From positions 202,797 through 266,796 of the forward strand of contig NZ_NOXU01000026.1 in the NCBI RefSeq assembly GCF_002251795.1: DNA of 64,000 bases, written 5' to 3'. Below, one piece after another: positions 45,605 through 54,344 of the stretch. The first letter of the stretch is position 1. Each line of letters starts with the position of its first letter. The translations under genes were made by a program, and so were the position numbers. The DNA comes from Niveispirillum lacus (GTDB lineage Bacteria > Pseudomonadota > Alphaproteobacteria > Azospirillales > Azospirillaceae). The notes under the pieces are model-generated. The model searched no databases, had not been told where the DNA came from, and saw nothing but the letters and a program-made list of their open reading frames with translations.

Positions 45605-46792
45605 ATGCGTATCTTCAACCAGATCATCGCTGTCTGTGCCATTAACCTGAAAAGCCTGCCACAGCGTTTCTGGCTATCCCTCTCTACTGTGGTCGCGGTG
45701 GCGATGGTGGTAACGGTGTTGCTGAGCTTCCTGGCGCTGGCCGCCGGCTTTAAGCGCACCCTGGACGGTACCGGGTCCGAAAGCATCGCGATCATGCTGC
45801 GTGACGGTTCACAGCAGGAGGTCAACTCCGTGGTCGCCCTCGATCAGGTGCGCCTGATTGGTGAGGCGCCGGGCATCGTGCGTAAGGAGGATGGCAATCC
45901 ACTGGTATCGGGGGAGCTTTATGTCATCGTTGATGGCGTGCGCCGTTCGACCGGGCTGAAGGCAAACCTGCCGCTGCGCGGTATCGGCAAGGATGGCGCC
46001 GCCTTGCGCGATGGACTGAGCATCACCCAGGGCCGCATGTTTGAGCCGGGGAGCAATGAAATTGTGGTGGGTGAGGGATTGATCCGGGAATTTGCCGGAT
46101 TCGACCTGGGCAGTGAGGTTCGTCTGGGCACCGGCACCTGGAAGGTCGTGGGGGTTTTCTCCATGAATGGTGCGGTGTTCGAAAGCGAAATCTGGGGCGA
46201 TGTCACGGTGGTGCAGAGCCTGTTTCGTCGAGGCTCGTCTTTTCAGACGGTGCGTGTCCGCCTGGAAAATCCAGAGGCCATCGACCTGCTGCGGGACTAT
46301 GTCTCCAACGAGCCGCGCTTGAAACTGGAAGTGTTTTCGGAAAAAGGCTATTTCGCCGGTCAGTCCTCTAATACGGTCAGCCTGATCCAGAACGCAGGTT
46401 GGCCGCTGGCTATCGCTATGGCGCTGGGTGCTTTGGCCGGGGCCTTGAACACCATGTACAGCTCGGTCGCCAGCCGGTCGCGGGAGATCGCCACTCTGCG
46501 CTGTCTGGGCTTTGGTGGGTTCCCCAGCTTTGTAGCGACCATGCTGGAAAGTTTGGTGCTGGCTGGCATCGGCGGGGTAATCGGGTCGCTGGGGATTTTC
46601 CTGTTCTTCGACGGTTTCAGCACATCAACATTGGGGCAGGGCTTCACCCAGATCGTGTTCACGGTCAGCCTGACGCCAGCACTGGTCAAACAGGGGATCG
46701 TGCTGGCCCTGATTGTTGGCCTGATTGGTGGTTTTTTCCCAGCCCTTCGTGCGGCGCGCCTACCAATCGTCGCAGCCTACGCCCAGGGTTAA
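45605..46792 (+). CDS. ABC exporter permease, FtsX/MacB type (subunit 2)
   Basis: The second permease, 395 residues, with the same topology: helix near 25-48 (LSTVVAVAMVVTVLLSFLAL), periplasmic domain, and C-terminal helices with SSVASRSREIATLRCLGFGG. Sequence similarity to subunit 1 is limited to the FtsX core, so the exporter is probably a heterodimer like LolC/LolE. It is the last gene of the operon; its stop is one base from the end of the convergent lipoprotein gene. Confidence 0.87.
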   Translation: MRIFNQIIAVCAINLKSLPQRFWLSLSTVVAVAMVVTVLLSFLALAAGFKRTLDGTGSESIAIMLRDGSQQEVNSVVALDQVRLIGEAPGIVRKEDGNPLVSGELYVIVDGVRRSTGLKANLPLRGIGKDGAALRDGLSITQGRMFEPGSNEIVVGEGLIREFAGFDLGSEVRLGTGTWKVVGVFSMNGAVFESEIWGDVTVVQSLFRRGSSFQTVRVRLENPEAIDLLRDYVSNEPRLKLEVFSEKGYFAGQSSNTVSLIQNAGWPLAIAMALGALAGALNTMYSSVASRSREIATLRCLGFGGFPSFVATMLESLVLAGIGGVIGSLGIFLFFDGFSTSTLGQGFTQIVFTVSLTPALVKQGIVLALIVGLIGGFFPALRAARLPIVAAYAQG

Positions 46793-46793
46793 C

Positions 46794-48056
46794 TTACGGC
46801 GCCGTTGCGTCAGTGGCTGTGGGTGGTGTGATGGTCCGGAAATGGGCCATCACACCGGCCGGCGCATAATAAGGGGCGGGGTCACCGGGCAAGGTGCGTT
46901 GTCCGCGCAGGGCCGCGAGACGGCCTTCCTCATCCACCAGCATCCAGGGCGGATCACGCCACACTGCTGTGTCCAGGTCCAGCAACAAAGATGGCACCTC
47001 CGTTCCCTGGCTGCGCGCAGGGCCGATATGGGCGGCGACCATCGCGGCGCTGCTGCCGTCGTCCCCCGGTCGGTACAGAAACTGGCTGACACCCGGCCGT
47101 TGCCGTCGGATGGTGATGGCTGGCCACAGCCCTGCTGGCAGGCGAAGCAGGATAAAGCCGAAGGCCTGTGCTGCAACTTCGCTATCTACCACTCGTCCAT
47201 CGGCCAGCATCAACGGTACTGGTGTGGGCAAATTTGCACCAGTATCCGGCAACAGCACCAGACCCCCGGGGTCAGCGATTACCCCGGTCAGGCTACCCCA
47301 GCGTATCAAAGCGGCAGATTGGGATGCGCCGTCCCCTTCATCGGCGATGTCCTGGGTTTGATGCGGGGCTGTCACCTCCACCGTTGGCTGAACGGCGGTA
47401 GGAAGGGTCGGTGCCGCTCCTATGCTGGCTAGTGCTGGTGAGGGGGCGGCAGAGACGGCGGTCCCAGTGGCGGGTGACGACAATGCGAGATACCGGAATT
47501 CCGGCAGCGTCGCCAACCGACGCGTCGCATCCGCCATGGCGTTACGGATGATGATGCCATATTTGCCGTTCAGTGAAGGGACATCGCTTTCGCCTGTCCC
47601 TTCTGTCGTGAAGCGGTGTACAGCGCGAGGCGGGTCCGTGACCTCCCAGTCGATCCGCACCCGTCCAGTGCCGGTGGTGCCAACCGATCTGCGGGTGTCG
47701 CCGCTCATCCTCCGGCAGAGGGATAAATCAATATCGACCAGCCGGCCGGACAGGACCCGCCCAGCGCCCGGTGTCAGGGAAAGCCCGCCCCAACCGGCGC
47801 CGTCGCGTAGCGCGTCTGCCAGGATGCGGTCGATGCCGCCCTCGGCGATCCAGGCCACGTCATGGTAGGGACCGTCGCATCCCCACCCCCATTCGTATGC
47901 GCCCGCTTTGTGTCCTACAGGCAGATCAATCACAACCCGGCCTGCTGCAACCGCGGCAGGTACGCGCACTTCTGTCACCGCTGCCGTCTCTGCACAGCCA
48001 GCCAGCAGAAGCACACTCAGCATCGGGACAAGAATAAAACCAAGGGCGCAGTGCAT
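46794..48056 (-). CDS. Predicted lipoprotein with a degenerate trypsin-like C-terminal domain
   Basis: A 420-residue predicted lipoprotein: signal MHCALGFILVPMLSVLLLAG followed by Cys (lipobox LLAGC). The first 190 residues are unlike any family I recognise (WGWGCDGPYHDVAWIAEGGI). After an Ala/Pro/Thr-rich linker (about 190-240), the segment LTGVIADPGGLVLLPDTGAN and VPLMLADGRVVDSEVAAQAF reads like the first barrel of a DegP/trypsin-like domain, but the NAHV histidine motif is replaced and no GNSGGP serine is visible. I read it as a catalytically dead protease fold; this is inference. The gene is transcribed away from hisB. Confidence 0.6.
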   Translation of the reverse strand: MHCALGFILVPMLSVLLLAGCAETAAVTEVRVPAAVAAGRVVIDLPVGHKAGAYEWGWGCDGPYHDVAWIAEGGIDRILADALRDGAGWGGLSLTPGAGRVLSGRLVDIDLSLCRRMSGDTRRSVGTTGTGRVRIDWEVTDPPRAVHRFTTEGTGESDVPSLNGKYGIIIRNAMADATRRLATLPEFRYLALSSPATGTAVSAAPSPALASIGAAPTLPTAVQPTVEVTAPHQTQDIADEGDGASQSAALIRWGSLTGVIADPGGLVLLPDTGANLPTPVPLMLADGRVVDSEVAAQAFGFILLRLPAGLWPAITIRRQRPGVSQFLYRPGDDGSSAAMVAAHIGPARSQGTEVPSLLLDLDTAVWRDPPWMLVDEEGRLAALRGQRTLPGDPAPYYAPAGVMAHFRTITPPTATDATAP

Positions 48057-48196
48057 GGGATGCAATCTGAAAGAACCATACAGCTCTATAAATACAATCA
48101 ACATCCTCCCTGCGTCCAGGCCCGCGCAAGGGAACGGACGCTGCCTTGCAAAAGGGCCGGATGGACAGGGACGGCCCCGATTGATAGGAAATTCTC

Positions 48197-48829
48197 ATGT
48201 CGAACGCAGCCGCCCCCTCCGCCCGTTCTCCGCGCCGTGCCGTTGTCGAACGCACGACGAAGGAGACCCGCATCCGTGTCGCCGTCGACCTGGACGGTAC
48301 CGGTGTCTACAAGGTGTCTACCGGCATTGGTTTTCTGGACCATATGCTGGAACAACTGTCTCGCCATTCGCTGATCGACCTGGAGGTCGAAGCGGTGGGC
48401 GATCTGCATATCGACTTCCACCATACGACCGAAGATACCGGCATCGCCATTGGCGAAGCTGTGGCCAAGGCGCTGGGCGACCGCAAGGGCATTCAGCGCT
48501 ATGGCGACGCCCTGATCCCCATGGATGAGACGCTGACCCGCGTCGCCATCGACCTGTCGAACCGTCCTTACCTGATTTGGAAGGTCAATTTCACCCGCGA
48601 CAAGCTGGGTGATATGGACACCGAACTGTTCAAAGAATGGTTCCAGGCCTTTGCGCAGGCCGCCGGCGCCACGCTTCATGTCGAAAACCTCTATGGTGAG
48701 AATAATCACCATATCGTGGAGAGCTGTTACAAGGCGCTGGCCCGGGCCTTCCGTGCGTCGGTCGAGATCGACCCGCGCAAGGCAGATGCCGTGCCCTCCA
48801 CCAAGGGGGTTCTGGGCGGGTCGCTGTAA
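48197..48829 (+). CDS. hisB: Imidazoleglycerol-phosphate dehydratase
   Basis: Histidine biosynthesis step 6 (IGP to imidazole-acetol phosphate), 210 residues, the monofunctional form. Metal-binding motifs are [18 protein letters not shown] and [16 protein letters not shown], and the second half repeats the fold with [18 protein letters not shown]. An AGGA sits 7 bases before the ATG. It is the first of six genes in a tightly packed operon ending with hisE. Histidine genes hisG, hisD, hisC and hisI are not in the window. Confidence 0.97.
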   Translation: MSNAAAPSARSPRRAVVERTTKETRIRVAVDLDGTGVYKVSTGIGFLDHMLEQLSRHSLIDLEVEAVGDLHIDFHHTTEDTGIAIGEAVAKALGDRKGIQRYGDALIPMDETLTRVAIDLSNRPYLIWKVNFTRDKLGDMDTELFKEWFQAFAQAAGATLHVENLYGENNHHIVESCYKALARAFRASVEIDPRKADAVPSTKGVLGGSL

Positions 48830-48880
48830 CCGGCGGTGCAGTCCTTTTCTCCATCTTTCTCCGTCGCATGGGCAGGCACC

Positions 48881-49531
48881 ATGACCGATAGCGTCGCCCT
48901 GATCGATTACGGCTCCGGCAATCTGCGTTCCGCTGCCAAGGCCTTGGAACGGGCTGTGACCGATAGCGGCATGGATGCCCGCATCATCGTCACCAATGAC
49001 CCGGATGTTGTGCGCCGCGCCACCCGAATTGTCCTTCCCGGTGTTGGCGCTTTTGCCGATTGCAAGGCGGGCCTGGACGCCGTGCCTGGCATGGTGGAGG
49101 CACTGACCGAGCGGGTAATCGGGCAGGGCGTGCCCTTCCTGGGCATCTGTGTTGGCATGCAGTTGATGGCCAAGGCCGGGGTGGAACATGGTGTTCATCC
49201 GGGCTTGGCGTGGCTGGACGCAACAGTGGAGGCGCTTACGCCGGCCGACCCCCGCCTGAAAATCCCGCATATGGGTTGGAACGAGTTGATCGTGAAGGCG
49301 CCATCCCACCCGGTGCTGGCTGGCATCGGGCCCGGTACCCATACCTATTTTGTCCATTCCTATGCGATGAAGCTGGCTGATCCGACCCTGGTGCTGGCGG
49401 CCTGTGACTATGCCGGAGAGTTTCCGGCGATCGTTGGGCGCGACAATCTGGTGGGTATGCAGTTTCATCCGGAAAAGAGCCAGGCCGCTGGTCTGTCCAT
49501 CATTGGCAATTTCCTGCGGTGGCTTCCATGA
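48881..49531 (+). CDS. hisH: Imidazole glycerol phosphate synthase, glutaminase subunit
   Basis: The glutamine amidotransferase that feeds ammonia to HisF, 216 residues from ATG 48881 ([20 protein letters not shown]). The catalytic cysteine is in [10 protein letters not shown], and the histidine and glutamate are in [10 protein letters not shown]. The preceding in-frame region from 48836 lacks a ribosome site. The stop overlaps the start of the embedded acetyltransferase gene (ATGA). Confidence 0.96.
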   Translation: MTDSVALIDYGSGNLRSAAKALERAVTDSGMDARIIVTNDPDVVRRATRIVLPGVGAFADCKAGLDAVPGMVEALTERVIGQGVPFLGICVGMQLMAKAGVEHGVHPGLAWLDATVEALTPADPRLKIPHMGWNELIVKAPSHPVLAGIGPGTHTYFVHSYAMKLADPTLVLAACDYAGEFPAIVGRDNLVGMQFHPEKSQAAGLSIIGNFLRWLP

Positions 49532-50112
49532 GCGGCGAACACCAAAACCCGCTGGCTGGGTCTGACAGCGTCGTCACTGTCGAGAAGGTGACGGAGTTGA
49601 AGCGCTCCGACCTCTATGATCTGTGCGACGCGGCGGAGGCAGCAATCATTGATGGTGGTGGTTTCGGCTGGGTCAGCCCGCCCGACCGCGAGGTGATGGA
49701 GCGCTATTGGAAAGGCGTGATGGCTGTGCCGGAGCGGACCCTGGTGGTAGGGCGCCTGGACGGGGTGATCGCCGGATCGGCCCAGCTTGTCCGCCCCACC
49801 CGCAATAACGAGGCACAGGCCTTTGCCTGCAACCTGACCACCAGTTTCGTCGCCCCCTGGGCGCGCGGCCATGGTATGGCGCGCAAGCTGACGCAGGCGG
49901 TGATCGACGAAGCGACGCGGCTTGGCTTCGGTATCCTGAACCTGGACGTGCGAGAAACACAGCGGGCAGCCCTTACCCTCTACGACCATATGGGGTTCAC
50001 GCGCTGGGGAACGCATCCCCATTACGCCCGTGCCAAAGGCCGTACCATCGCCGGCCATTTCTATTACAAGGTCCTGGAACGGCCGGAAGACCAGACGGAG
50101 CCGCAAGCATGA
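49528..50112 (+). CDS. GNAT acetyltransferase embedded in the histidine operon
   Basis: A 194-residue GNAT protein. The ATG at 49528 overlaps the hisH stop, and its own stop overlaps the hisA ATG by four bases, so it is translated with the histidine enzymes. Acetyl-CoA binding residues lie in [20 protein letters not shown], followed by [20 protein letters not shown]. It has no known place in histidine synthesis. Its substrate could be an intermediate, a protein or an unrelated molecule. Confidence 0.88.
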   Translation: MSGEHQNPLAGSDSVVTVEKVTELKRSDLYDLCDAAEAAIIDGGGFGWVSPPDREVMERYWKGVMAVPERTLVVGRLDGVIAGSAQLVRPTRNNEAQAFACNLTTSFVAPWARGHGMARKLTQAVIDEATRLGFGILNLDVRETQRAALTLYDHMGFTRWGTHPHYARAKGRTIAGHFYYKVLERPEDQTEPQA

Positions 50113-50837
50113 TCCTCTACCCCGCCATCGACCTGAAGGATGGCAATGCCGTCCGCCTGCTGCGTGGGGAGATGGATCAGGCGACCATCTTCAACACCGA
50201 TCCCGCCGCCCAGGCTGAGACATTTCAGGCCCAGGGCTTTGAATGGCTGCATTTGGTGGACTTGAACGGCGCGTTCGCGGGGTCACCCGTGAATGGTGCC
50301 GCGGTTGAGTCTATCCTCAAGCGCGTGAAACTGCCGACGCAATTGGGGGGCGGCATCCGTGACCTGGATACCATCGCCTTTTGGCTGGAACGCGGTCTGA
50401 CCCGCGTCATTCTGGGCACGGTAGCGGTGAAGAACCCGACCCTGGTAAAGGAAGCCTGCAAGGCCTTCCCCGGCCATGTCGCTGTCGGTATTGATGCCCG
50501 TGATGGCTATGTCGCTGTCGAAGGCTGGGCAGAAACCAGCAGCCTGAAGGCGCTGGACCTCGCCCTGAAGTTTGAGGATTGCGGCGTTGCCGCCATCATC
50601 TACACCGATATCGACCGCGACGGCGCCCTTGGCGGGGTGAATGTGGAGGCGACGGCCGATCTTGCCAGCCATCTGACCACCCCTGTCATCGCGTCAGGCG
50701 GTGTTTCTTCCCTGGCCGATCTGCGGGCACTGAAAGAAGTGGAGCATACCGGCATCAACGGCGTGATCTCCGGCCGTGCGCTCTATGACGGGCGCATCGA
50801 CCCGGCGGCGGCGCTGGCGACCTTAAGGGGGGAATGA
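50109..50837 (+). CDS. hisA: Phosphoribosylformimino-5-aminoimidazole carboxamide ribotide isomerase
   Basis: The Amadori isomerase of histidine synthesis, a TIM barrel of 242 residues. [20 protein letters not shown] holds the general-base Asp, [18 protein letters not shown] is the first phosphate loop, and [20 protein letters not shown] has the second catalytic Asp. The ATG overlaps the stop of the acetyltransferase gene, and hisF starts 4 bases after the hisA stop. Confidence 0.97.
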   Translation: MILYPAIDLKDGNAVRLLRGEMDQATIFNTDPAAQAETFQAQGFEWLHLVDLNGAFAGSPVNGAAVESILKRVKLPTQLGGGIRDLDTIAFWLERGLTRVILGTVAVKNPTLVKEACKAFPGHVAVGIDARDGYVAVEGWAETSSLKALDLALKFEDCGVAAIIYTDIDRDGALGGVNVEATADLASHLTTPVIASGGVSSLADLRALKEVEHTGINGVISGRALYDGRIDPAAALATLRGE

Positions 50838-50841
50838 TCCG

Positions 50842-51615
50842 ATGCTGAAGGCCCGCATCATTCCCTGCCTGGATGTGAAGGATGGCCGCGTCGTCAAGGG
50901 TGTGAACTTTGTCGACCTGATCGATGCCGGCGACCCGGTCGAGCAGGCGCGTCTCTATGATGCCGCTGGTGCGGACGAGTTGACCTTTCTCGACATCACG
51001 GCCAGCAGCGATAACCGTGAGACTATTTTCGATGTTGTCCGTCGTACCGCTGAACAGGTCTTCATGCCGCTGACCGTCGGCGGCGGCGTGCGCACGGTTG
51101 AGGATATCCGCAAACTTCTTCTGGCCGGCGCCGATAAGGTGTCGATCAACACCGCCGCCGTCCACCGTCCTGAATTCGTGCAGGAAGGGGCGCAGAAGTT
51201 CGGCGCACAATGCATTGTGGTCGCCATCGACGCCAAGGAGGTGGAGCGTGGCCCCGATGGTGAACAGCGCTGGGAGGTTTTCACCCATGGCGGGCGCAAT
51301 CGCACCGGCATCGACGCAGTCCGATGGGCCCAGCGTATGGCCGACTATGGGGCGGGGGAGATCCTGCTGACCTCGATGGACCGTGACGGCACCAAACAGG
51401 GCTTCAATCTGGAACTGACACGCGCGGTTGCCGACGCGGTGACCATCCCCGTCATCGCCTCGGGCGGTGTCGGTCATCTGGACCACTTGGTCGATGGAGT
51501 GGTCAAGGGCCATGCGTCAGCCGTGCTGGCTGCCAGCATCTTCCATTTCGGCACCTATACCATCGCCCAGGCCAAGGAGCACATGGCCAAAGCGGGGATA
51601 CCGATTCGTCTTTGA
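50842..51615 (+). CDS. hisF: Imidazole glycerol phosphate synthase, cyclase subunit
   Basis: The cyclase partner of HisH, a TIM barrel of 257 residues. Catalytic Asp residues are in [20 protein letters not shown] and [20 protein letters not shown], and phosphate loops are [14 protein letters not shown] and [14 protein letters not shown]. It lies between hisA and hisE, the standard alphaproteobacterial order. Confidence 0.98.
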   Translation: MLKARIIPCLDVKDGRVVKGVNFVDLIDAGDPVEQARLYDAAGADELTFLDITASSDNRETIFDVVRRTAEQVFMPLTVGGGVRTVEDIRKLLLAGADKVSINTAAVHRPEFVQEGAQKFGAQCIVVAIDAKEVERGPDGEQRWEVFTHGGRNRTGIDAVRWAQRMADYGAGEILLTSMDRDGTKQGFNLELTRAVADAVTIPVIASGGVGHLDHLVDGVVKGHASAVLAASIFHFGTYTIAQAKEHMAKAGIPIRL

Positions 51616-51626
51616 AGGGAATGCCG

Positions 51627-51953
51627 ATGTCTAGCCCTGCCATCCTGGACGATCTCTACGCTACCATCCTGTCACGTAAGGGCGGTGATCCCGACAGTTC
51701 ACATACCGCCCGTCTGTTCCATAAGGGCCGGGCCAAGATTGCGCAGAAGGTCGGCGAGGAGGCGGTGGAGACGGTGATCGAAGCCATAGCGGGGACGCCT
51801 GAGAAACTGGCTTCGGAATCTGCCGATCTTCTGTACCATCTTCTGGTTCTCTGGGCGGATGCCGGGGTGCAACCTGCCGATGTCTATGCCATTCTGGAAG
51901 GACGGAAGGGCGTCAGCGGGATCGAGGAAAAGAACAGCCGCACACGGGCCTGA
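51627..51953 (+). CDS. hisE: Phosphoribosyl-ATP pyrophosphatase
   Basis: Histidine biosynthesis step 2, 108 residues, an all-helical MazG-like fold. AKIAQKVGEEAVETVIEAIA carries the E-x-x-E metal ligands, followed by ESADLLYHLLVLWADAGVQP. I prefer the ATG at 51627, 6 bases after GAAGGGA; ATG 51621 is too close to it. HisI is not fused to it and not adjacent. Confidence 0.95.
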   Translation: MSSPAILDDLYATILSRKGGDPDSSHTARLFHKGRAKIAQKVGEEAVETVIEAIAGTPEKLASESADLLYHLLVLWADAGVQPADVYAILEGRKGVSGIEEKNSRTRA

Positions 51954-51988
51954 AACGGCGCTCCCATCACAGTGGAAGGAACGGTGCC

Positions 51989-52345
51989 TTGATCTACGAT
52001 CGCAGCAATATCTTTGCCCGTATCCTGCGCGGGGAAATCCCCTGCAAGAAGGTTTATGAGGATCAGTACGCCCTGGCCTTCCATGATATCAATCCCCAGG
52101 CTCCGACCCATATCCTGGTGATCCCCAAAGGGCCCTTTACCAGCTTCGCCGATTTCTCATCGCAGGCGACCCCGGAAGAAATTGCGGGCTTTGTCCGCGC
52201 TGCCGGTCTGGTGGCACGGCAGGCGGGGGTGGAGGATAGCGGGTATCGACTTTTGGCCAACCATGGCCCTGACAGCCATCAGGAAGTACCGCACTTCCAT
52301 ATCCACATTGTTGGCGGTCGTGCCTTGGGCCGGCTGCTGGCCTGA
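51989..52345 (+). CDS. HIT family nucleotide-binding protein (HINT type)
   Basis: A 118-residue histidine triad protein, probably hydrolysing nucleoside phosphoramidates. IYDRSNIFARILRGEIPCKK and the triad PHFHIHIVGG are characteristic. The start is TTG 51989, 8 bases after GGAAGGA. HIT genes after hisE are common in alphaproteobacteria. A terminator with a clear T-tract follows, which closes the operon. Confidence 0.93.
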   Translation: MIYDRSNIFARILRGEIPCKKVYEDQYALAFHDINPQAPTHILVIPKGPFTSFADFSSQATPEEIAGFVRAAGLVARQAGVEDSGYRLLANHGPDSHQEVPHFHIHIVGGRALGRLLA

Positions 52346-52377
52346 CGCGCGACGGCCCGTCCCCGTCATCATCTGTC

Positions 52378-52420
52378 AACCCCGGTGCCGAATTGGTGCC
52401 GGGGTTTTCATTTTATTTTT
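52378..52420 (+). terminator. Terminator of the histidine operon
   Basis: AACCCCGGTGCC (52378-52389) and GGTGCCGGGGTT (52395-52406) pair over 12 positions (two G-T wobbles) around GAATT, followed by TTCATTTTATTTTT. Confidence 0.85.
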
Positions 52421-52425
52421 GCTAG

Positions 52426-52441
52426 TGTGATAAATGTCACT
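52426..52441. promoter_or_regulatory. CRP-like palindrome
   Basis: TGTGATAAATGTCACT fits TGTGA-N6-TCACA with one mismatch. It lies directly after the terminator of the histidine operon and before the candidate RNA, so it could control the latter. A chance match is possible. Confidence 0.45.
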
Positions 52442-52444
52442 TGA

Positions 52445-52626
52445 ACGCAGTTCATCTGGCGGTTAAACAGTGTTCAGGACGGGGCGGCTAATTTGATGTC
52501 GACCTGTCCGGTCTGTAACGGTGGTTCAGCACCGGTGCCGACCAACAGTTTCGTTCCGGTCTGCGGCCCCACCACGGCCGGAACGGCGGCGGGCCTTGTC
52601 GCCCTCATTCGGGCCCGCCCTTTTTG
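52445..52626 (+). ncRNA. Candidate structured non-coding RNA ending at tandem terminators
   Basis: These 180 bases have no good reading frame that stops before the terminators, yet they end in two successive rho-independent terminators. They can form several hairpins: CGGTG/CACCG near 52520, GTTCCGG/CCGGAAC (about 52553-52584) and the first terminator stem. A CRP-like site lies immediately upstream. I cannot match it to 6S, 4.5S, tmRNA or another named class. Its 5' end is a guess. Confidence 0.35.
52588..52625 (+). terminator. Tandem terminator 1
   Basis: GGCGGGCCT (52588-52596) pairs with GGGCCCGCC (52611-52619), one G-T wobble, loop of 14 bases, followed by CTTTTT. Confidence 0.75.
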
Positions 52627-52666
52627 CCCCCGGCGTTGTCCCCACAGCGCCGGGGGATACTTTTTT
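52627..52666 (+). terminator. Tandem terminator 2
   Basis: CCCCCGGCGTTGT (52627-52639) pairs with ACAGCGCCGGGGG (52644-52656), one G-T wobble, loop CCCC, followed by ATACTTTTTT. It is among the strongest terminators in the window, with no clear gene before it. Confidence 0.85.
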
Positions 52667-52917
52667 GGGGCACAAACACCAAAAATTCGAACCGTAGCGA
52701 TGATGTGGTGCGCCATCTAAATAAGAGGTGCTCCTGAGTCTTTCGTACCTGAGGAATATTCATCAGGGTATTAGGCCGACAGAAGTGAATGGAGATCATA
52801 AGGTATCGAAATATATAGATTGGTGATAATGTCGAATATGAAACTCGACGCATATGGCGAGAAGTGATATTTGTGAATATAACAAGGGCATGAATATTTC
52901 TTATTAACTGATCATCC

Positions 52918-53238
52918 ATGATATTGTTTTCATTTTTACATACTGATGAGGCAGAGAAAGACTTCACATATGGTGGGCTCTATGCTGGATTTTATCCGGG
53001 CTATAACCAGGCAAGGGGCCTGATTACGACCTGGGGGAAAAGGACCGGAGGTTTCGGGTCGTTGAAGAATATTGGTTTGAGCCTTTCCCTCGCCATGAGT
53101 TACGGCGACTTTCTGGAAAGTGGCATCTATCTGGGGGCAGAATTTGAAGTGGGCAGTCTCACCATGGATCGAAAGGGCATTGTCAAAGGTCAGCCTGCTT
53201 TGCCTGATATGATCGAGAATTATGGCCTGTTCGCCTAG
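52918..53238 (+). CDS. Uncertain reading frame, possibly a gene remnant
   Basis: A 106-residue frame in AT-richer sequence, without a ribosome site. The middle part (GGLYAGFYPGYNQARGLITT and SLSLAMSYGDFLESGIYLGA) has alternating hydrophobic residues like beta-strands and looks more protein-like than chance. I cannot name the family. With no promoter or neighbours in support, it may be a fragment of a decayed gene. The preceding AT-rich stretch 52668-52917 holds nothing else that I can see. Confidence 0.3.
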   Translation: MILFSFLHTDEAEKDFTYGGLYAGFYPGYNQARGLITTWGKRTGGFGSLKNIGLSLSLAMSYGDFLESGIYLGAEFEVGSLTMDRKGIVKGQPALPDMIENYGLFA

Positions 53239-53415
53239 CCCCGGTTGTTGCATGAGCGACGACAGCTTGCTCTGTCTAAAATCCGGCTTCACCCGAACCG
53301 GGTACGACTTGTCTTATATTAAAGGCAACTAACAGCGGTCCTTATCCGGTACCGCCAACGGTTTCAGTTATGGCTTTGATTGTGAAACGCCGCTGGACGA
53401 CAGGGTTTGGTTTAA

Positions 53416-53610
53416 GTCCGCGCCTGCGAACACATCGAATGCACCGGGACAGATCGCAGCGATCTGCTGGTGCGGTTTGGGCTGGCCGTACAGTTTCCCT
53501 GACCGGTCGGGGCGGTTTCTAACACCCAGGTGCATGGGACATACCACCGGGTGTTTGCCGACTGGCTGCCCACGCCACGTAGCGCGTCAAGCCAAGCTGC
53601 CGGCCGGCAG
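53416..53610 (+). pseudogene. Possible remnant of an effector-binding (GyrI-like/AraC-type) domain
   Basis: In one frame, interrupted by TGA at 53500-53502, the translation reads RSDLLVRFGLAVQFP, stop, PVGAVSNTQVHGTYHRVFAD and then WLPTP. The segment around GTYHRVFADWLP resembles the tyrosine- and tryptophan-rich strand-helix near the end of GyrI-like effector-binding domains. There is no start codon, ribosome site or DNA-binding domain. The identification is weak and rests on a short match. 53239-53415 holds no gene that I can support. Confidence 0.22.
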
Positions 53611-53639
53611 TGCCCGGCGCGTGCGGCAAGATGCAGATA

Positions 53640-53666
53640 CCAAGAGCCATACTTCATGGCTCTTGG
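53640..53666 (-). terminator. Hairpin after the MBL-fold gene
   Basis: CCAAGAGCCAT (53640-53650) pairs exactly with ATGGCTCTTGG (53656-53666) around ACTTC. It begins one base after the stop of the minus-strand MBL gene. There is no T-tract. Confidence 0.5.
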
Positions 53667-53667
53667 T

Positions 53668-54339
53668 TCACCGCCGCCCCGATACCGCCCGATCCCCGAC
53701 ATAGGGGTTGGATTGCCGTTCCCGGCCAAAGCTGGAGAGGCCGCCATGGCCTGGCAGGAAGGTGATATCGTCACCCAGGGGAAACAGCTTTTCCCGAACG
53801 GACCGGATCAGGTCATCCAAATTGCCACCGGGAAAATCGGTGCGGCCGATGGAGCCTTCAAAAATCACGTCGCCGACAATGGCAAAGCGTGACGGTTGGT
53901 GGAAAAACACCACATGTCCAGGCGTGTGGCCGGGGCAATGCAGCACATTCAGCACCAGTTCGCCTACAGTGACCGTATCGCCATCGACCAGCCAGCGGTT
54001 GGGCGTGAAGGGGCGGGAATAGGGCATGCCGTATCCGGCCCCATGTTCCCTGAGCGCGATGATCCAGTAGTTATCCTCAATGGCGGGCCCCTCGACGGGA
54101 ACGTTCAGCAGGTCCTGCAAGTCGGCGACGGCGGCGGCATGATCGACATGGCCATGGGTAACAAGGATGCGCTCTACCGTCAGCCCATTCTTGGCAACCG
54201 TTTCGCGGATCTGTTCTACCCCGCCGCCGGGATCAATCACGGCGGCGCGCAGGGTCTTAGTGCACCAGATGATGGAGCAGTTCTGTTGAAACGGGGTGAC
54301 TGGAATGATCACAGCCTTCATCGGTGGTGTCGCACTCAT
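53668..54339 (-). CDS. MBL-fold metallo-hydrolase (YcbL/glyoxalase II-like)
   Basis: A 223-residue metallo-beta-lactamase-fold enzyme. ILVTHGHVDHAAAVADLQDL is the H-x-H-x-D-H site, CPGHTPGHVVFF the third histidine, and VGDVIFEGSIGRTDFPGGNL the bridging aspartate; FLPGHGGLSSFGRERQSNP closes the fold. The pattern fits YcbL, a small glyoxalase II relative that hydrolyses thioesters. The ATG at 54339 is preferred; ATG 54348 overlaps the upstream stop and ATG 54321 is also possible. It is the last gene of a minus-strand operon with DUF3052 and chaC. Confidence 0.88.
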   Translation of the reverse strand: MSATPPMKAVIIPVTPFQQNCSIIWCTKTLRAAVIDPGGGVEQIRETVAKNGLTVERILVTHGHVDHAAAVADLQDLLNVPVEGPAIEDNYWIIALREHGAGYGMPYSRPFTPNRWLVDGDTVTVGELVLNVLHCPGHTPGHVVFFHQPSRFAIVGDVIFEGSIGRTDFPGGNLDDLIRSVREKLFPLGDDITFLPGHGGLSSFGRERQSNPYVGDRAVSGRR

Positions 54340-54344
54340 CCCGG

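Noticed and set aside
52493..52720. Cysteine-containing 75-residue reading frame starting STCPVCNGG
   Set aside because: It would have to be translated through both tandem terminators and has no good ribosome site; the non-coding RNA reading is simpler.
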